NCBI RefSeq assembly: GCF_000763375.1
Contig: NZ_JPSY01000004.1
Span: forward strand, 212,472-276,471
Reading direction: 5' to 3'
Origin: Microbacterium profundi
Lineage (GTDB): Bacteria > Actinomycetota > Actinomycetes > Actinomycetales > Microbacteriaceae
Length of the DNA: 64,000 bases
Position 1 is the stretch's first letter, and each line of letters opens with the position of its first letter. The translations under genes were made by a program, and so were the position numbers. The notes beneath the pieces are model-generated. The model was not told the origin of the DNA and did no database searches. It saw only the letters and a list, made by a program, of their open reading frames with translations. Positions 10,013 to 18,577 of the stretch are shown in pieces.

Positions 10013-10606
10013 ATGGCTGAACCCCTAGTCGCGACGAGCGTCTTCGACAGACTGCTGAAGGATCGCATCATCTGGCTTGGATCCGAGGTGCGTGACGAGA
10101 ACGCCAACGAGATCTGCGCGAAGATCCTTCTTCTTGCTGCAGAAGACTCGGACAAAGACATCTTCCTCTACATCAACTCACCCGGTGGCTCGATCACCGC
10201 GGGCATGGCCATCTACGACACGATGCAGTTCGTCCCGAACGACATCGTGACCGTCGGCATCGGCATGGCGGCGTCCATGGGACAGCTGCTGCTGACCGCC
10301 GGCACGAAGGGCAAGCGCTACATCACACCGAACGCGCGTGTGCTGCTGCACCAGCCGCACGGCGGCTTCGGCGGAACGTCCAGCGACATCCAGACGCAGG
10401 CGCAGCTGATCCTCTCGATGAAGAAGCGTCTCGCGGAGATCACGGCAGGCCAGACCGGCAAGACGGTCGAGCAGATCAACGCCGACGGTGACCGCGACCG
10501 CTGGTTCACCGCTGACGAGGCCCTCGAGTACGGCTTCGTCGACCACATCCGCGAATCGGCTGCCGACGTCATCGGTGGCGGCGGAACCGACCAGGACGCC
10601 AAGTAA
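10013..10606 (+). CDS. clpP1: ATP-dependent Clp protease proteolytic subunit ClpP1
   Basis: A 197-residue serine protease subunit. The catalytic Ser88 lies in GMAASMGQ and His113 in LLHQPHGG; the Asp is expected near residue 164. The substrate-binding loop YINSPGGS is at residues 53-60. The ATG at 10013 has AGGAG five bases upstream; the reading frame stays open further 5' but lacks a ribosome site and family similarity. ClpP1 and ClpP2 form the mixed tetradecamer of actinobacteria, fed by ClpX (encoded at 16739) or ClpC. clpP2 begins 19 bases after the stop. Confidence 0.95.
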   Translation: MAEPLVATSVFDRLLKDRIIWLGSEVRDENANEICAKILLLAAEDSDKDIFLYINSPGGSITAGMAIYDTMQFVPNDIVTVGIGMAASMGQLLLTAGTKGKRYITPNARVLLHQPHGGFGGTSSDIQTQAQLILSMKKRLAEITAGQTGKTVEQINADGDRDRWFTADEALEYGFVDHIRESAADVIGGGGTDQDAK

Positions 10607-10625
10607 CGGATTCGAAAGGCCGCAT

Positions 10626-11273
10626 ATGTACACTCCCACTTTCCAATCCGCAGGCAACCTGCCTTCCAGCCGCTACGTGCTTCCGCAGTTCGAGGAGCGC
10701 ACGGCATACGGCTTCAAGCGTCAGGACCCGTACAACAAGCTCTTCGAAGACCGTGTGATCTTCCTGGGCGTGCAGGTCGACGATGCGTCAGCAGATGACG
10801 TGATGGCGCAGCTCCTCGTCCTGGAGAGCCAGGATGCTGAGCGTGACATCACGATGTACATCAACTCGCCCGGTGGCTCGTTCACCGCGATGACGGCGAT
10901 CTACGACACGATGCAGTATGTCGCGCCGCACATTCAGACCGTGGTACTCGGACAGGCAGCCTCGGCTGCGTCAGTACTGCTGGCTGCTGGTGCACCCGGC
11001 AAGCGCCTTGCGCTGCCCAACGCACGCATCCTCATCCACCAGCCCGCGATGGGCGAGGCTGGGCAGGGGCAGGCATCCGACATCGAGATCCAGGCTGCGG
11101 AGATCCTCCGCATGCGCACCTGGCTCGAAGAGACCATGGCCAAGCACACCGGCAAGCCGGTCGAGCAGGTCAACCGCGACATCGACCGCGACAACATCCT
11201 CTCCGCCGCCGAGGCACTCGAGTACGGCATCGTCGACCAGGTGCTCACCACGCGCAAGCGCATCTCCTCGTAA
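10626..11273 (+). CDS. clpP2: ATP-dependent Clp protease proteolytic subunit ClpP2
   Basis: A 215-residue paralogue of the preceding subunit with an N-terminal extension of about 35 residues ending in RQDPYNKLFEDR. Catalytic Ser113 is in GQAASAAS and His138 in LIHQPAMG. In mycobacteria the two subunits assemble as different rings and both are needed for activity. The start is the ATG at 10626 after GAAAGGC. A strong terminator follows, so clpP1-clpP2 form a two-gene operon. Confidence 0.95.
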   Translation: MYTPTFQSAGNLPSSRYVLPQFEERTAYGFKRQDPYNKLFEDRVIFLGVQVDDASADDVMAQLLVLESQDAERDITMYINSPGGSFTAMTAIYDTMQYVAPHIQTVVLGQAASAASVLLAAGAPGKRLALPNARILIHQPAMGEAGQGQASDIEIQAAEILRMRTWLEETMAKHTGKPVEQVNRDIDRDNILSAAEALEYGIVDQVLTTRKRISS

Positions 11274-11284
11274 CTCGGTTCCTC

Positions 11285-11316
11285 AAAGGGCTGCAGTCTT
11301 CGGACTGCAGCCCTTT
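11285..11316 (+). terminator. Rho-independent terminator after clpP2
   Basis: AAAGGGCTGCAGTC at 11285-11298 pairs with GACTGCAGCCCTTT at 11303-11316 around a TTCG tetraloop. It lies 11 bases past the clpP2 stop. Confidence 0.93.
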
Positions 11317-11348
11317 GTCGTGTCCGGATGCGGTGGTTCACCCGTAGA

Positions 11349-11427
11349 GTGCGCTTCGTTCGGAGAAATGCGCTTGGCTCGGATGAAATCCGAGGTTTCG
11401 CTCCGAAGAACGAGCATTTCTCCGAAG
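11349..11427 (-). repeat. 79-bp palindromic repeat element, copy A (inverted)
   Basis: Read on the minus strand this is the same 79-bp layout as the copies at 33735 and 34772: a left arm beginning CTTCGGAGAA, a 12-base loop, a right arm, and a tail ending CGAAGCGCAC. The arms share CTTCGGAGAA-N-TGC and TTCTTCGGAGC. Its left arm on the plus strand has diverged more than in the other copies, so the hairpin is weaker. It lies alone between the clpP2 terminator and the SorC-type regulator. I see no open reading frame of its own in the 11317-11555 gap. Confidence 0.75.
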
Positions 11428-11555
11428 CACGTGCACGGCGAGGACGCGATGGCGACAGCGAATGCGCGCCCACAGTTGCGATCTATGCGCATGTGAGCAG
11501 CGGCATGCGCGACCGTGTGCTCATGCGTAGACTCGGAAACGGAAGGGAGGATGCC

Positions 11556-12491
11556 GTGGACGAAGATCTGCTCACCGTGCGAGTCGCAGAGCTCTACTAT
11601 GACGAGGCGAAGACGCAGGACGAGATCGGCGCCCTCCTCAAGATCTCACGCTGGAAGGTCGGGCGACTGCTCACCCAGGCGCGGGAGAAGGGCATCGTGC
11701 GGATCGAGATCGTGCATCCGCGTGCCCGCAAGCTCAATCTCGAACGTGAGATCACCGAGCGTTTCGGTCTCGCTGACGCGGTCGTGGTGCCGATGCCGGA
11801 TGACGAGAGCACGACTCTCGATCGAGTCGCCCAGGCCGCAGCAGATCATCTGACGGCCCTTCGCCCGGTACCCCGCACCCTCGGCGTCAGCTGGGGCCGC
11901 ACGCTCACCGCCGTCGCCGAAGCGCTGCCGGAGGGATGGGCGAGCGGCGTGACCGTCGTGCAGCTCAACGGCGGCGTCAGCGTCAATCGACGTTCTGGTG
12001 GGGCGGCGAGCCTCGCCATGACGATCGCTCAGCGCGCCGGCGGGCAGGCGACACTTCTGCCCAGCCCCGCGATCCTGGAACGCGTCGAGACGAAGCAGGC
12101 GATCGAGGCTGATCGGACTGTCTCGGCCATCTTGGAGCAGGCTGCCGAGGCGCAGGCCTATCTGTACTCTGCCGGCCCGGCCGACGCGTCATCCGCTCAC
12201 GTCGAGAACGGCTACCTGACGCCCGCAGACGTCGAGGAACTCGCTCGTCGCGGCGCTGTCGGCGATGTGCTGGGACGCTACATCGACGCGGACGGCAACA
12301 TCGTCGATTCGCAGCTCGATGCACGAACGGTCGGCGTCAGTCTTGAGCGCCTGCGATCGGCGAAGCAGGCGATCTTCGTCACCGCCGGTGCCCTGAAGCA
12401 TGACATCGCGCGTACAGTCGTGACCAGCGGCCTGTGCAGCGTTCTGGTGACCGACGAGAACACAGCCCGAGCATTGTTGGAGGAACGATGA
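11556..12491 (+). CDS. SorC/DeoR-type sugar-binding transcriptional regulator
   Basis: A 311-residue regulator. An N-terminal helix-turn-helix (about residues 12-40, around TQDEIGALLKISRWKV) is followed by a sugar-phosphate-binding domain of the SorC type, which resembles sugar isomerases. Bacillus DeoR belongs to this family and represses deoxynucleoside catabolism until deoxyribose 5-phosphate accumulates. Here the stop overlaps the deoC start by 4 bp, so deoxyribose 5-phosphate is the likely effector (inference). I chose the GTG at 11556 because GGGAGG sits six bases upstream; an ATG at 11523 is the alternative. Confidence 0.88.
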   Translation: MDEDLLTVRVAELYYDEAKTQDEIGALLKISRWKVGRLLTQAREKGIVRIEIVHPRARKLNLEREITERFGLADAVVVPMPDDESTTLDRVAQAAADHLTALRPVPRTLGVSWGRTLTAVAEALPEGWASGVTVVQLNGGVSVNRRSGGAASLAMTIAQRAGGQATLLPSPAILERVETKQAIEADRTVSAILEQAAEAQAYLYSAGPADASSAHVENGYLTPADVEELARRGAVGDVLGRYIDADGNIVDSQLDARTVGVSLERLRSAKQAIFVTAGALKHDIARTVVTSGLCSVLVTDENTARALLEER

Positions 12492-13489
12492 CGACCAAAG
12501 AACTCACCCGCCGCACCGCGGTGGATGTGCTGGGCGGAGAGCCCGACGATGCCACGCTGCGTCGCTTCCTGCACGGACTCCCGGGAGTGGATGCGACCGG
12601 ACTGGAGCAGCGCGCTTCAGGCCTCGGCACGCGTTCGATCAAGACGACGTCCAAGGCGTGGGCGATCGATAAGATCATCTCGCTGATCGACCTCACCACT
12701 CTCGAGGGCGCTGACACTCCCGGCAAGGTGCGTTCGCTCGTCGCCAAGGCGAAGACGCCGGATGCCGGTGACCAGACGACTCCGCTCGTCGCGGCCGTCT
12801 GCGTCTACGGCGACATGGTCGGATACGCCGTCGATGCGCTCGGCGCGCTGCATGGCGACCCTGACGACGGGAAGATCTCCGTCGCTGCAGTGGCGACGGC
12901 GTTCCCCAGCGGCCGCTCATCGCTCGCGATCAAGCTCGCGGACACCGCCGAGGCTGTCGCGGCCGGCGCCGACGAGATCGACATGGTGATCGACCGCGGA
13001 GCGTTCCTCTCGGGACGCTACGGGCTCGTGTTCGACCAGATCGCCGCTGTGAAGGAAGCGTGCCGCCGCGAGGACGGCAGCCATGCCTCACTCAAGGTCA
13101 TCCTCGAGACCGGCGAGCTCAACACCTACGACAACATCAAGCGTGCGTCATGGCTCGGCATCCTCGCGGGCGGCGACTTCATCAAGACGTCCACCGGCAA
13201 GGTGCAGCCCGCGGCGACGCTGCCCACCACGCTGCTCATGCTCGAGACCGTGCGCGACTGGTACCGGGCGACCGGCGAGAAGATCGGCGTGAAGCCCGCC
13301 GGCGGCATCCGCACATCCAAGGACGCCATCAAGTACATCGTCACAGTCGCCGAGACCGCGGGGGAGGAGTGGCTCCAGCCGCACCTGTTCCGCTTCGGTG
13401 CGTCGAGCCTGCTCAACGACGTGCTGCTGCAGCGTCAGAAGATGACCACCGGCCACTACTCCGGCCCCGACTACGTCACGATCGACTGA
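12488..13489 (+). CDS. deoC: Deoxyribose-phosphate aldolase
   Basis: A 333-residue class I aldolase that splits 2-deoxyribose 5-phosphate into glyceraldehyde 3-phosphate and acetaldehyde. The Schiff-base lysine is in GGDFIKTSTGK and the second essential lysine in GVKPAGGIRT. It is longer than the E. coli enzyme because of an N-terminal segment of about 60 residues, typical of actinobacterial forms. The ATG at 12488 overlaps the regulator stop. Acetaldehyde produced here would be consumed by the aldehyde dehydrogenases immediately downstream. Confidence 0.95.
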   Translation: MTTKELTRRTAVDVLGGEPDDATLRRFLHGLPGVDATGLEQRASGLGTRSIKTTSKAWAIDKIISLIDLTTLEGADTPGKVRSLVAKAKTPDAGDQTTPLVAAVCVYGDMVGYAVDALGALHGDPDDGKISVAAVATAFPSGRSSLAIKLADTAEAVAAGADEIDMVIDRGAFLSGRYGLVFDQIAAVKEACRREDGSHASLKVILETGELNTYDNIKRASWLGILAGGDFIKTSTGKVQPAATLPTTLLMLETVRDWYRATGEKIGVKPAGGIRTSKDAIKYIVTVAETAGEEWLQPHLFRFGASSLLNDVLLQRQKMTTGHYSGPDYVTID

Positions 13490-13494
13490 GGATG

Positions 13495-13518
13495 CTTCGA
13501 CCACTGAGCCTGTCGAAG
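13495..13518. repeat. Dispersed CTTCGACAGGCTCAG-type repeat
   Basis: A 24-base imperfect palindrome with CTTCGAC and GTCGAAG ends, in the gap between deoC and the aldehyde dehydrogenase. Related copies occur at 35126, 40682 and 45142. Their role is unknown. Confidence 0.7.
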
Positions 13519-13568
13519 TGTCAGCAACCAGTTGGACGCCGCTTCGCGGTGAAAGGATAAGGATAGAT

Positions 13569-15011
13569 ATGTCATTCCTGGAATATGCCCCGGCGCCCGA
13601 ATCCAAGGCGATCCTGAACCTGCGTGACAGCTACGGCCTGTTCATCGACGGCGAGTTCGTCGACGGCTCCGGCAAGAGCTTCACGACGATCTCCCCGGCC
13701 GACGAATCGCACATCGCCGAGATCGCCGGCGCGTCCGACGAGGACATCGACCGTGCGGTCACCGCAGCGCGCCGTGCGTACGACAAGGTCTGGTCGAAGA
13801 TGAGCGGCCGCGACCGCGGGAAGTACCTCTTCCGCATCGCACGTCTCGTGCAGGAGCGCGCCCGCGAGCTCGCCGTGGCCGAGAGCCTCGACAACGGCAA
13901 GCCCATCAAGGAGAGCCGCGACGTCGACGTGCCGCTCGTCGCATCCTGGTTCTTCTACTACGCCGGCTGGGCCGACAAGCTCGATCACGCCGGCCTCGGC
14001 GCGAACCCGCGTGCGCTCGGTGTGGCGGGTCAGATCATCCCCTGGAACTTCCCGCTGCTCATGCTGGCGTGGAAGATCGCACCGGCCCTCGCGGCCGGGA
14101 ACACCGTGGTCCTCAAGCCCGCCGAGACGACGCCACTGACCGCGCTCATCTTCGCCGAGATCCTGCAGCAGGCCGACCTTCCCGCCGGCGTCGTCAACAT
14201 CGTCACCGGTGCAGGCTCGACCGGTGCGACGCTCGTGCGTCACCCTGACGTCGACAAGGTCGCCTTCACAGGTTCGACCGGCGTCGGACGCGACATCGCG
14301 CGCGCGGTGGCAGGCACAGGCAAGAAGGTCACGCTCGAACTCGGCGGCAAGGCGGCGAACATCGTGTTCGACGACGCGCCCATCGATCAGGCCGTCGAGG
14401 GCATCGTCAACGGCATCTTCTTCAACCAGGGCCATGTGTGCTGCGCAGGCAGCCGTCTGCTCGTGCAGGAATCGATCCACGAGGAGGTCATCGACCGATT
14501 GAAGACGCGACTGTCGACCCTCCGTCTCGGCGACCCGCTCGACAAGAACACCGACATCGGCGCCATCAACTCCGCCGCCCAGCTGGCACGCATCCGCGAG
14601 CTCAGCGACATCGGCGAGGCGGAAGGCGCGGAACGCTGGACGGCGGACTGCGCCATCCCCGACAAGGGATTCTGGTTCGCTCCGACGATCTTCACGGGTG
14701 TCGAAGCGTCCCACCGCATCGCCCGCGACGAGGTCTTCGGACCGGTGCTGTCGGTGCTGACGTTCCGCACGCCCGCCGAGGCCATCGCCAAGGCCAACAA
14801 CACGCCGTACGGCCTTTCGGCCGGCATCTGGACCGACAAGGGATCGCGCATCCTCGCCGTCGCCGACCAGCTGCGCGCCGGTGTCGTGTGGGCGAACACC
14901 TTCAACAGGTTCGACCCCGCCAGCCCGTTCGGCGGGTACAAGGAATCCGGATACGGCCGCGAGGGCGGCCGACATGGTCTCACCGCATACCTGAAGGGGG
15001 CTTCGGCATGA
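13569..15011 (+). CDS. Aldehyde dehydrogenase, full length
   Basis: A 480-residue NAD(P)-dependent aldehyde dehydrogenase. The cofactor-binding PWNFPLL segment is near residue 160 and FTGSTGVGR near residue 235. The general base Glu257 is in LELGGKAAN, and the catalytic cysteine is in GHVCCAGS at residues 291/292. The ATG at 13569 follows AAAGGATAAGGA. Placed after deoC, it most likely oxidises the acetaldehyde released from deoxyribose 5-phosphate (inference from context). The motifs do not identify the substrate. Its stop overlaps the next gene by 4 bp. Confidence 0.92.
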   Translation: MSFLEYAPAPESKAILNLRDSYGLFIDGEFVDGSGKSFTTISPADESHIAEIAGASDEDIDRAVTAARRAYDKVWSKMSGRDRGKYLFRIARLVQERARELAVAESLDNGKPIKESRDVDVPLVASWFFYYAGWADKLDHAGLGANPRALGVAGQIIPWNFPLLMLAWKIAPALAAGNTVVLKPAETTPLTALIFAEILQQADLPAGVVNIVTGAGSTGATLVRHPDVDKVAFTGSTGVGRDIARAVAGTGKKVTLELGGKAANIVFDDAPIDQAVEGIVNGIFFNQGHVCCAGSRLLVQESIHEEVIDRLKTRLSTLRLGDPLDKNTDIGAINSAAQLARIRELSDIGEAEGAERWTADCAIPDKGFWFAPTIFTGVEASHRIARDEVFGPVLSVLTFRTPAEAIAKANNTPYGLSAGIWTDKGSRILAVADQLRAGVVWANTFNRFDPASPFGGYKESGYGREGGRHGLTAYLKGASA

Positions 15012-15859
15012 GCAAGCGACTGACTGTTCCGAAGACTTACAAGCTCGCCATCGGCGGAAAGTTCCCGCGCAGCGAGTCGGGACGCACCTACGAGGTGCTC
15101 TCGGCGAAGGGCGCGTTCCTGGCGAACGCATCCAAGGGCTCCCGCAAGGATGCTCGGGATGCCGTGGTCGCCGCTCGTGCAGCCGTGAAGGGGTGGTCGG
15201 GGGCGACGGCGTACAACCGCGGTCAGGTGCTCTACCGGGTCGCCGAGGTTCTCGAGGGGCGTCGTGCCCAGTTCGTCGACGAGATCGTCGCCCAGGAGGG
15301 CGTCTCTGCCACCGTTGCCGGTGCGCAGGTCGATGAGGCCGTGGATCTGTGGGTCTGGTACGCGGGTTGGTGCGACAAGTACGCGCAGGTCGCAGGAAAC
15401 GCGAACCCGGTCTCCGGCCCGTACTTCAACATCTCGGTGCCGGAGCCGACCGGTGTCGTGGCGATCATCGCGCCGCAGAACTCCGCGTTGTTGGGCCTTG
15501 TCTCCGTGATCGCTCCCGCATTGGTTGCCGGCAACACCGTCGTCGTGATCGCGAGCGAACAGCATCCGCTCTCGTCGATCAGCTTCGCCGAGGTGCTCGC
15601 GACGAGCGATGTGCCAGGGGGAGTCGTGAACGTGCTCACCGGTTCTCCGGCGGAGATCGCGCCGTGGCTGGCCTCGCACGCGGACGTCAACGCACTCGAT
15701 CTTGCCGGTGCAGACGCGCTCGAATGGGTCGACCTGCAGATCGCCGCGGCCGACACGCTCAAGCGCGTGCTCACTCCCGGTGAGGTGACGGCTTCGCCGG
15801 AGCGGATCGCGGCCTTCACCGAGACGAAGACGGTGTGGCACCCGAAGAGCATGATCTAG
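15008..15859 (+). CDS. Half-length aldehyde dehydrogenase homologue without catalytic domain
   Basis: A 283-residue protein matching the N-terminal, cofactor-binding part of aldehyde dehydrogenases. PTGVVAIIAPQNSALLG and VVNVLTGSPAEIAPWL replace the usual PWNFPLL and VTG segments. It ends before the region that would hold the catalytic Cys and the C-terminal bridging domain. The frame is intact and ends in a compact tail (ETKTVWHPKSMI), so it looks like a real half-size protein, not a fresh truncation. The ATGA overlap with the full-length enzyme implies coupled, perhaps stoichiometric, synthesis. A structural or regulatory partner of the active enzyme is my inference. Confidence 0.82.
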   Translation: MSKRLTVPKTYKLAIGGKFPRSESGRTYEVLSAKGAFLANASKGSRKDARDAVVAARAAVKGWSGATAYNRGQVLYRVAEVLEGRRAQFVDEIVAQEGVSATVAGAQVDEAVDLWVWYAGWCDKYAQVAGNANPVSGPYFNISVPEPTGVVAIIAPQNSALLGLVSVIAPALVAGNTVVVIASEQHPLSSISFAEVLATSDVPGGVVNVLTGSPAEIAPWLASHADVNALDLAGADALEWVDLQIAAADTLKRVLTPGEVTASPERIAAFTETKTVWHPKSMI

Positions 15860-15930
15860 TACGAGTCATTTTTTGCGTCTTTCCGCCGACGGAGAGCTCG
15901 GCTTTCGTTGCGTCCACGCACGTCAGCAGA

Positions 15931-15959
15931 TTGCGTCTAGACCTTGTGGGGTCTACACT
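15931..15959 (+). promoter_or_regulatory. Promoter and operator of the HigBA-type module (leaderless)
   Basis: A -35 TTGCGT at 15931-15936 and a -10 TACACT at 15954-15959 are separated by exactly 17 bases. The inverted repeat TAGACC (15938-15943) and GGTCTA (15950-15955) lies in the spacer and touches the -10, as expected for an autoregulatory operator. The first ATG of the toxin frame begins only 6 bases after the -10, so the mRNA would be leaderless. Confidence 0.75.
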
Positions 15960-15964
15960 TGGTC

Positions 15965-16244
15965 ATGTGGGATGTCGAGCTCGGGCTGATCGAGGAGTGG
16001 CTGGAGTCTCTCGATGAGGACTCATATGAGCAGGTGATGGCCGCGATTGAGTTGCCGACCTGGTTCGTCGGGAAAATCTGAGCTGCGGGTGCTGTTCGCC
16101 TTCGACCCCAAGAGGCGAGGGATGCTACTGGTGGCGGGTGACAAGGCCGGCAACTGGAAGAGCTGGTACAAGAAAAACATCCCGGTGGCGGACGAGCTGT
16201 TCGACGCTCACATTCGCCAACTGAAGAAGACCAAAGGAAAGTGA
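15965..16244 (+). pseudogene. HigB/Gp49-like toxin, internally deleted and frameshifted
   Basis: The ATG at 15965 opens a HigB-like start (MWDVELGLIEEWLESLDEDS) that runs into a TGA after 38 codons, with a nonsense tail from about 16053. A different frame then resumes the family's second half (PGSSGKSELRVLFAFDPKR, then GDKAGNWKSWYKKNIP) and ends at 16242-16244. Compared with intact relatives, roughly 25-30 middle codons are missing, and the junction near 16050-16055 shifts the frame. These toxins are RelE/ParE-fold mRNA interferases; this copy cannot make one. The promoter upstream and the antitoxin downstream remain intact. Confidence 0.82.
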
Positions 16245-16249
16245 TTGCG

Positions 16250-16555
16250 ATGGCTCTGACACGTGAGCAGATGTTGGCGAAACGCGGCGTCAACCGTGAG
16301 CGTGTCGACGCCCACAAGGAGCGGATGCTCAGCGAGGTCCGGGCATATCAACTACGCGAGTTGCGCGAGGCGCTTGGGCTGACGCAGGAGGACCTCGCCG
16401 AGCGTATCGGCGTCGGCCAACGTCAGGTCTCGAAGATAGAGCGCGGCGACCTCGACAACGCGAAGGTCGGGACTGTTCGAAAGTACCTAGAGGCTGTCGG
16501 TGGTCAACTCGTCGTCGAGTACGTCTCGGGCGACCAGCGCCTTCAGGTGACATAA
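16250..16555 (+). CDS. HigA-type antitoxin, XRE family
   Basis: A 101-residue DNA-binding protein with a helix-turn-helix near residues 37-60 (LRELREALGLTQEDLAERIG) and a short C-terminal strand region. It neutralises HigB toxins and represses its own promoter in intact modules. I prefer the ATG at 16250, with AAAGGA 11 bases upstream, over the GTG at 16241, which would leave only two bases of spacing. Since the paired toxin is broken, this is an orphan antitoxin that may still bind the TAGACC/GGTCTA operator or protect against related toxins. Confidence 0.88.
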   Translation: MALTREQMLAKRGVNRERVDAHKERMLSEVRAYQLRELREALGLTQEDLAERIGVGQRQVSKIERGDLDNAKVGTVRKYLEAVGGQLVVEYVSGDQRLQVT

Positions 16556-16738
16556 AGGATTGGCCCGCCGGACCACTCGCTCTCGTGGCTCGCTTGCGGC
16601 GAATGTCTATCCGTCGGCTAACCGAGCACGATATGCGGCTTAGAGCATGATCTGAGCCGGACCGCGCCAATGCGGCCCAGTGTCTGAGGGAGAGGTTAGG
16701 CTCGAAGGAGTTTCTCAGTCTCCCCAAGGAGGACGCGC

Positions 16739-18007
16739 ATGGCCCGAATCGGTGAAAGCGCTGACCTGTTCAAGTGCTCATTCTGCGGAAAGAGCCAGAA
16801 GCAGGTGCAGCAGCTGATCGCTGGCCCCGGTGTGTACATCTGCGACGAATGCGTCGAGCTGTGCAACGAGATCATCGAAGAGCGCATGGCGGAATCGTCC
16901 GCCGACGGCGTCGCCGATTTCGATCTGCCCAAGCCTCGTGAGATCTTCTCGTTCCTCGAGGAGTACGTGGTCGGTCAGGAGCCGGCGAAGCGGTCCCTGG
17001 CCGTCGCGGTGTACAACCACTACAAGCGCGTCCGCGCGCACGGCACGCTGCAGCTCGCAGAGCAGAAGGCCGACGAGGTCGAGATCGCCAAGAGCAACAT
17101 CCTGCTCATCGGTCCGACCGGCTGCGGCAAGACGTACCTCGCACAGACGCTGGCGAAGCGATTGAACGTGCCCTTCGCTGTGGCCGATGCTACGGCGCTC
17201 ACCGAGGCCGGCTACGTCGGTGAAGATGTCGAGAACATTCTCCTCAAACTCATCCAGGCTGCCGACTACGACGTGAAGCGCGCCGAGCAGGGCATCATCT
17301 ACATCGACGAGATCGACAAGATCGCCCGCAAGGCCGAGAATCCTTCGATCACGCGCGATGTGTCGGGCGAAGGCGTGCAGCAGGCGCTGCTGAAGATCAT
17401 CGAAGGCACGGTCGCTTCGGTGCCGCCGCAGGGCGGACGCAAGCATCCGCACCAGGAGTTTCTGCAGATCGACACGACCAACGTGTTGTTCATCGTCGCG
17501 GGTGCCTTCGCGGGCCTGGAAGACATCGTCTCGTCGCGTGTCGGCAAGCACGGTGTCGGCTTCGGCGCACCGCTGCACGACAAGACGAAGGACCTCGACC
17601 TGTTCAGTGAGGTGCTCCCGGAAGACCTGCACAAGTTCGGTCTCATCCCGGAGTTCATCGGGCGACTGCCGATCGTGGCGTCGGTGTCGCCGCTCGATCA
17701 GAGCGCGTTGTTCGAGATCCTCACCGGACCTCGCAATGCCTTGGTCAAGCAGTACCAGCGCATGTTCGAGATCGACGGCGTGGAACTCGAGTTCGAGGAA
17801 GACGCGCTCCGGTCGATCGCCGACCTTGCGGTGGAGCGAAAGACGGGTGCGCGAGGGCTCCGTGCGATTCTCGAAGATGTGCTCGGACCGATCATGTTCG
17901 AGATTCCGTCGGCCGAAGACGTGAAGAAGGTCGTGGTCACGCGTGCCGCCGTCGATGACGGTGCACCGCCGACCATCGTGATGGAGCGCAAGCGCAAGAG
18001 CGCGTGA
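16739..18007 (+). CDS. clpX: ATP-dependent Clp protease ATP-binding subunit ClpX
   Basis: A 422-residue AAA+ unfoldase. The N-terminal zinc domain has Cys13, Cys16, Cys35 and Cys38. Walker A GPTGCGKT is at residues 125-132, followed by Walker B IIYIDEID. The [19 protein letters not shown] region and the IGF-like ClpP-docking loop area are present. ClpX unfolds tagged substrates and feeds them to ClpP1P2, encoded 5 kb upstream. A textbook AAGGAGGAC ribosome site precedes the ATG. In many actinobacteria clpX directly follows clpP2; here the deo operon and the toxin-antitoxin remnant lie between them. Confidence 0.97.
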   Translation: MARIGESADLFKCSFCGKSQKQVQQLIAGPGVYICDECVELCNEIIEERMAESSADGVADFDLPKPREIFSFLEEYVVGQEPAKRSLAVAVYNHYKRVRAHGTLQLAEQKADEVEIAKSNILLIGPTGCGKTYLAQTLAKRLNVPFAVADATALTEAGYVGEDVENILLKLIQAADYDVKRAEQGIIYIDEIDKIARKAENPSITRDVSGEGVQQALLKIIEGTVASVPPQGGRKHPHQEFLQIDTTNVLFIVAGAFAGLEDIVSSRVGKHGVGFGAPLHDKTKDLDLFSEVLPEDLHKFGLIPEFIGRLPIVASVSPLDQSALFEILTGPRNALVKQYQRMFEIDGVELEFEEDALRSIADLAVERKTGARGLRAILEDVLGPIMFEIPSAEDVKKVVVTRAAVDDGAPPTIVMERKRKSA

Positions 18008-18543
18008 GTGCTGCGGGGCGCAGCCCCGAGCCGTGGAAGACGACATCCAGCCGGATGATCGTCGCAGACCGTTGGATCCGTCTGCGTGCAGACGAATGCG
18101 TGGATGCTGCGGGGCGCACGATCTCGCCGTTCTACGTGCTCGAGCCGAGCGAATGGATCTCGCTGCTCGCAGTCGATGTCGACGGCAACGCGATCGTCGT
18201 GGAGGAGTACCGCCACGGTGCGGGGATCATCGCGCTGGGCACGATCGGCGGTGCTGTCGAAACCGGCGAGGAGCCGCAAGATGCTGCGACGAGGGAACTC
18301 CTCGAGGAGACCGGGTATGCCGCTGCGGAGGTCATTGATCTCGGCGCGACCTGGGCGAACTTCGGCAATCACACGAACCGCGTCCACCACTTCCTCGCGG
18401 TCGGTTGCACGCGCGTGGCAGGTCAATCGCTCGACGAAGGTGAGCTGATCACCGTTCGCGTCCTTCCGATGGCCGGGCTGGGGGAGCGCCTGCCGCAGAG
18501 CTATCACCAGCTGACCTGGTACAAGGCATTGCCGCACCTCTGA
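18004..18543 (+). CDS. Nudix hydrolase, ADP-ribose pyrophosphatase-like
   Basis: A 179-residue Nudix protein starting at a GTG that overlaps the clpX stop by 4 bp. The Nudix box runs from GGAVETGEE through RELLEETGY, roughly residues 82-105, matching the Gx5Ex7REUxEExGU pattern that binds Mg. Family members hydrolyse nucleoside diphosphates linked to another moiety. The YRHG region just before the box resembles ADP-ribose or GDP-mannose hydrolases, but the substrate cannot be read from the sequence. Coupling to clpX suggests shared expression only. Confidence 0.88.
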   Translation: MSAAGRSPEPWKTTSSRMIVADRWIRLRADECVDAAGRTISPFYVLEPSEWISLLAVDVDGNAIVVEEYRHGAGIIALGTIGGAVETGEEPQDAATRELLEETGYAAAEVIDLGATWANFGNHTNRVHHFLAVGCTRVAGQSLDEGELITVRVLPMAGLGERLPQSYHQLTWYKALPHL

Positions 18544-18577
18544 CGTCGATGTCCGAGGGGCGTTCTATGGTGAGCGC

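Noticed and set aside
13572..15131. 519-codon minus-strand frame opposite the aldehyde dehydrogenase
   Set aside because: It mirrors the codon structure of a clear ALDH gene and has no start signal.
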